Below, one piece after another: positions 4,840 to 6,550 of a DNA stretch of 6,550 bases (position 1 is its first letter; the number at the start of each line of letters is the position of its first letter). Location of the stretch: contig JBDREA010000010.1 in assembly GCA_043820265.1 (NCBI GenBank), positions 1 to 6,550 on the forward strand. Reading direction: 5' to 3'. The DNA comes from JBDREA01 sp043820265. GTDB lineage: Archaea > Altiarchaeota > Altiarchaeia > IMC4 > JBDREA01. A model generated the notes under the pieces. The model was given only the letters and a program-made list of their open reading frames with translations. It was not told where the DNA came from and searched no databases. The translations under genes were made by a program, and so were the position numbers.

Positions 4840-4867
4840 TTTTTCTTTCTTCCCGAAGAAAGAAAAA
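4840..4867. repeat. C/T-rich hairpin directly after the tRNA
   Basis: TTTTTCTTTCTTC (4840-4852) and GAAGAAAGAAAAA (4855-4867) form a 13-bp inverted repeat with CC at the centre. It begins three bases past the tRNA discriminator. Its T-rich left arm could serve as the tRNA's termination signal. It is similar in composition to the 4648 and 6423 hairpins but has a different stem. Confidence 0.7.
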
Positions 4868-4891
4868 CGTTGACGAAAAAGAAAGAAGGAA

Positions 4892-4912
4892 GAATTCACC
4901 TGCGGTGAATTC
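4892..4912. repeat. Hairpin with GAATTC-ended stem between tRNA and the cysteine-rich gene
   Basis: A perfect 9-bp stem GAATTCACC/GGTGAATTC has loop TGC. It lies 48 bases past the cysteine-rich gene's stop codon on that gene's downstream side, so it could also help end that transcript. Confidence 0.7.
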
Positions 4913-4959
4913 CATTGAATCGTTTATTTTTTCTTTGTTTTGATTAGGGGAATCAATTC

Positions 4960-6255
4960 TCAAATGAATTTACGGGATGGATACATGTTGGAGAATGTTT
5001 CATTAAAAACTATCTTTTTATAGCATAGCTCTTTCCTAATTATCTCCTTAATGTTTTTACAGAAAGATTCATCTTGCATTTTAATAGCGAGTGTTTCATG
5101 ACAAAAATTTTGCAGGCTTTTTTTGCTCATTTTGTTGCACTCTTCAATACTCTGCTGATTTACTGCTTGGCAATAGTGCATCAAATCTTGATCATTGAGA
5201 TTGCTACAATCCCACAGTTTGGAATTTTGACTTTGTGATTCCATAATGCAATTAAATAGATTATTTTCATATTGACAATTCATACAGATATTCGGATCCT
5301 GAGCTCGTTTACTAATCCCAGAATAGCATTTGTCTTTTTGAGAAATAGATCTACAAAGTTCTAGATCATCCGTAGTTATTGCTTCACACAGTATTCTGTC
5401 ATCTGGTTCACTTATTCTTTCACAAACTGATGGATTTGAATTTTCAATGGCAGATTCCTTGTAACAATTATCTGTTGTATACTGAGATCTGCCACTTCCT
5501 AAGAAACCTGGTTTTTCTTCGTCTCCGACTATTTTCTCACAAAGACTTGGAACATTCAGAATAACTGCTCTATGATGATAGCATCTATTTCGATATTCTT
5601 GGTAGCTAGGTATTTCACAATAGTCTTGGTCTGCCCCAAATACTCCCAAACAATAGCACTTTCCGTCATTGTCTTCAATTAGTTCACATATTGAAGAGTT
5701 CCCAGTTTCTTCGGCGACGGTGAAAAGACACCTTGTTCGGTCTACTTCTAACGGGTGCTCTAAACACATGGTGGGCTTCTTAATTTTTCGACCTATCTCT
5801 TCAAGGCAGACACCACGTTCGTATTCTGATGTGATATTATGACATAAAGATGGGTCCTGTTTTCTTAACGCAACCTTTGAAGTGCATTTCTCAGTTGTTT
5901 CCGTTAAGTTTTCATCGGTTGGGATACCAATCGATTCAATAAACTGACAAACCGATTCATTTCTTGTAAACTCAGCAATGTGTTGATAGCATTCAATTTT
6001 CCGTTCAAGACGCCAATCAATTCCATAACTTACCTGAGCGCCGTTTGGCGACCCTATTTGGTGACAATAATCGACATTAAGTGTATCCATACATTGCATT
6101 AGAAGTAATTCGTAATCTTTAAAATGAATGTCATCTGAATTGAAATCGACATTTTCACTACTAAAAATATGAAAAAAAAATATGCCGAAACATCCAAAAA
6201 TGATAATAAAAAATAATGGTATTGCGAGCATTAATGCCACTATTTTCTTTTTCAT
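4960..6255 (-). CDS. Signal-anchored extracellular protein with about 26-residue cysteine repeats
   Basis: I do not recognise a named family, though similar 'CYxxIA...xxxxC' repeat proteins occur in uncultivated archaea. The 431-residue protein has a hydrophobic N-terminal segment (about 5-30) after MKKK, which looks like a signal anchor, so the rest should face outside. It has 30 cysteines, 29 of them outside that segment, in a regular rhythm. Nine pairs are 14 residues apart (89/103, 124/138, 150/164, 176/190, 225/239, 264/278, 310/324, 336/350, 385/399), and successive pairs are often joined by 12-residue steps. Units read roughly as C-Y-x2-I-A ... N/D-P/E-S-x-C-x2-I. This suggests stacked helical hairpins held by disulfides. 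Several N-x-S/T sites (N99, N116, N140, N186, N418) could be glycosylated. It is more A/T-rich than its neighbours. A T-rich box complementary to about 6276-6285 suits a leaderless promoter. Confidence 0.75.
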   Translation of the reverse strand: MKKKIVALMLAIPLFFIIIFGCFGIFFFHIFSSENVDFNSDDIHFKDYELLLMQCMDTLNVDYCHQIGSPNGAQVSYGIDWRLERKIECYQHIAEFTRNESVCQFIESIGIPTDENLTETTEKCTSKVALRKQDPSLCHNITSEYERGVCLEEIGRKIKKPTMCLEHPLEVDRTRCLFTVAEETGNSSICELIEDNDGKCYCLGVFGADQDYCEIPSYQEYRNRCYHHRAVILNVPSLCEKIVGDEEKPGFLGSGRSQYTTDNCYKESAIENSNPSVCERISEPDDRILCEAITTDDLELCRSISQKDKCYSGISKRAQDPNICMNCQYENNLFNCIMESQSQNSKLWDCSNLNDQDLMHYCQAVNQQSIEECNKMSKKSLQNFCHETLAIKMQDESFCKNIKEIIRKELCYKKIVFNETFSNMYPSRKFI

Positions 6256-6284
6256 ACCTCTACTATTGGTGGAGAATTAAAAAA

Positions 6285-6434
6285 ATGATTTATTGGTTAA
6301 ACGTTTTCCCACTAATTCTTATCTTGTGTTCCATGTCATCAATCAACGGAAGTTGGGAAGATGGCATCCAAGTATGCACTGACTGCGTCATTACTTCGAT
6401 TCCGGCCGGGTCCAAAGAGCCCCTTTTCTTTTAA
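6285..6434 (+). CDS. Possible small secreted or broken ORF ending in a tRNA-like sequence
   Basis: The 49-codon frame starts at an ATG preceded, ten bases upstream, by a Shine-Dalgarno-like GGTGGAG at 6268-6274. The first 23 residues are hydrophobic and resemble a signal peptide (MIYWLNVFPLILILCSMSS). The rest holds a CxxC (CTDC) and ends in SIPAGSKEPLFF. That ending is encoded by the tRNA-3'-end-like stretch at 6395-6414 and by the first arm of the hairpin at 6423, so the natural C-terminus has probably been replaced and the gene may be truncated. It is divergent from the cysteine-rich gene. I do not recognise the protein, and it may not be a gene at all. Confidence 0.3.
   Translation: MIYWLNVFPLILILCSMSSINGSWEDGIQVCTDCVITSIPAGSKEPLFF
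6395..6414 (+). other. tRNA 3'-end-like remnant (T-loop, 3' T-stem and acceptor arm)
   Basis: TTCGATT-CCGGC-CGGGTCC-A reads as a T-loop, the 3' strand of a T-stem, the 3' acceptor strand and a discriminator base. It matches 17 of 20 positions of the tRNA-Val 3' end at 4817-4836. The bases before it do not pair with CCGGC, and no matching 5' acceptor strand GGACCCG is present, so this is not a complete tRNA gene. It could be a decayed tRNA, an attachment-site copy left by integration, or chance. Confidence 0.4.
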
Positions 6435-6445
6435 GAAAAGAAAAG
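6423..6445. repeat. C/T-rich hairpin, second copy
   Basis: The stem CTTTTCTTTT/AAAAGAAAAG is identical to that at 4648-4670; the loop here is AAG. A GCC/GGC foot (6419-6421, 6447-6449) is possible across a C-T mismatch. It begins 8 bases after the tRNA-like remnant and lies 8 bases before unit III. Confidence 0.85.
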
Positions 6446-6453
6446 TGGCTTCA

Positions 6454-6509
6454 CCCTAGAAATCCCTTCGGGATTTCTGGGCGCAAAAACCGCTTCGCGG
6501 TTTTTAGCG
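6454..6509. repeat. Paired bulged-hairpin unit III
   Basis: Hairpin A has foot CCC/GGG (6454-6456, 6479-6481), bulged T6457, a 9-bp stem AGAAATCCC/GGGATTTCT and loop TTC, giving a C-UUCG-G tetraloop if transcribed. Hairpin B follows with no linker: foot CGC/GCG (6482-6484, 6507-6509), a 9-bp stem AAAAACCGC/GCGGTTTTT, loop TTC and bulged A6506. The feet and bulges are the same bases as in unit I; the stems are not related. Confidence 0.88.
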
Positions 6510-6527
6510 TCCCCAAAAGAAGATTAA

Positions 6528-6544
6528 AGCGGCCTTCGGCCGCT
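6528..6544. repeat. Terminal hairpin with UUCG tetraloop
   Basis: A perfect 7-bp stem AGCGGCC/GGCCGCT has loop TTC, so the tip is C-UUCG-G in RNA. It lies 18 bases past unit III at the edge of the window. Whether a partner hairpin follows cannot be seen. Confidence 0.65.
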
Positions 6545-6550
6545 GAACAG

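Noticed and set aside
4494..4912. A CRISPR array
   Set aside because: The repeated units are hairpins with differing sequences and irregular spacing. There is no constant direct repeat separated by unique spacers of equal length, and there are no cas genes.
4763..4963. A minus-strand open frame containing GPAGFEPAIFA, and a plus-strand frame at 4719-4943
   Set aside because: The GPAGFEPA-like string is the familiar product of translating a tRNA T-arm and acceptor stem on the wrong strand. Both frames cross the tRNA and hairpins and have no protein-like character.
6320..6414. A complete second tRNA gene, or a split-tRNA 3' half
   Set aside because: The bases before TTCGATT do not pair with CCGGC, and no anticodon arm or matching 5' acceptor strand is present. 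Only the last 20 bases look like a tRNA.

Overview
The window is archaeal. It carries families known mainly or only from archaea (DUF357, DUF211, the short archaeal CRM/YhbY protein), TATA-like boxes about 25-35 bases before start codons instead of bacterial -35/-10 pairs, and a tRNA gene whose intron sits in a canonical bulge-helix-bulge at position 37/38. The small compact genes, the bacterial-type GAPDH and the cysteine-repeat surface protein would suit a DPANN or Altiarchaeota-like lineage. That placement is a guess; only 'archaeon' is firm.

Layout. Bases 1-210 hold the C-terminal tail of a transposase that enters from the left and runs into a host gene. Bases 142-1785 (minus strand) hold four housekeeping-type genes: scpA (kleisin of the SMC complex), a CRM-domain RNA-binding protein, a DUF211 protein and a DUF357 protein; the last two overlap, and a hairpin with a T-tract ends the set. 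On the plus strand follow a class I GAPDH with its terminator (2002-3029), a six-helix membrane protein of unknown role (3053-3673) and a small protein with two zinc-binding sites (3748-4008). A Nudix hydrolase (4043-4447, minus) faces them. Then come tRNA-Val(UAC) with a 159-base intron (4604-4836), a signal-anchored protein with about 26-residue cysteine repeats (4960-6255, minus), and a small doubtful ORF (6285-6434) that ends inside a tRNA-3'-end-like sequence.

The most unusual content is a family of hairpins clustered before, inside and after the tRNA and at the right end of the window. Three copies (4540-4591, 4674-4723, 6454-6509) share one design: two abutting hairpins with no linker. 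Each has a 3-bp foot, one bulged base, a 7-9 bp stem and a 3-base loop. The bulge is on the 5' arm in the first hairpin and on the 3' arm in the second. The long stems have unrelated sequences in the three copies, so the shape is kept while the sequence is not. A lone hairpin of the first type lies before scpA (1817-1840). One copy, with flanking hairpins, fills the tRNA intron, which still keeps a perfect splicing motif. I know of no named element with this design.

The protein genes do not form one pathway. They read as scattered core genes (chromosome organisation, RNA binding, glycolysis, nucleotide clean-up) beside a plastic tRNA-centred region that has collected structured repeats and a fast-evolving surface protein.
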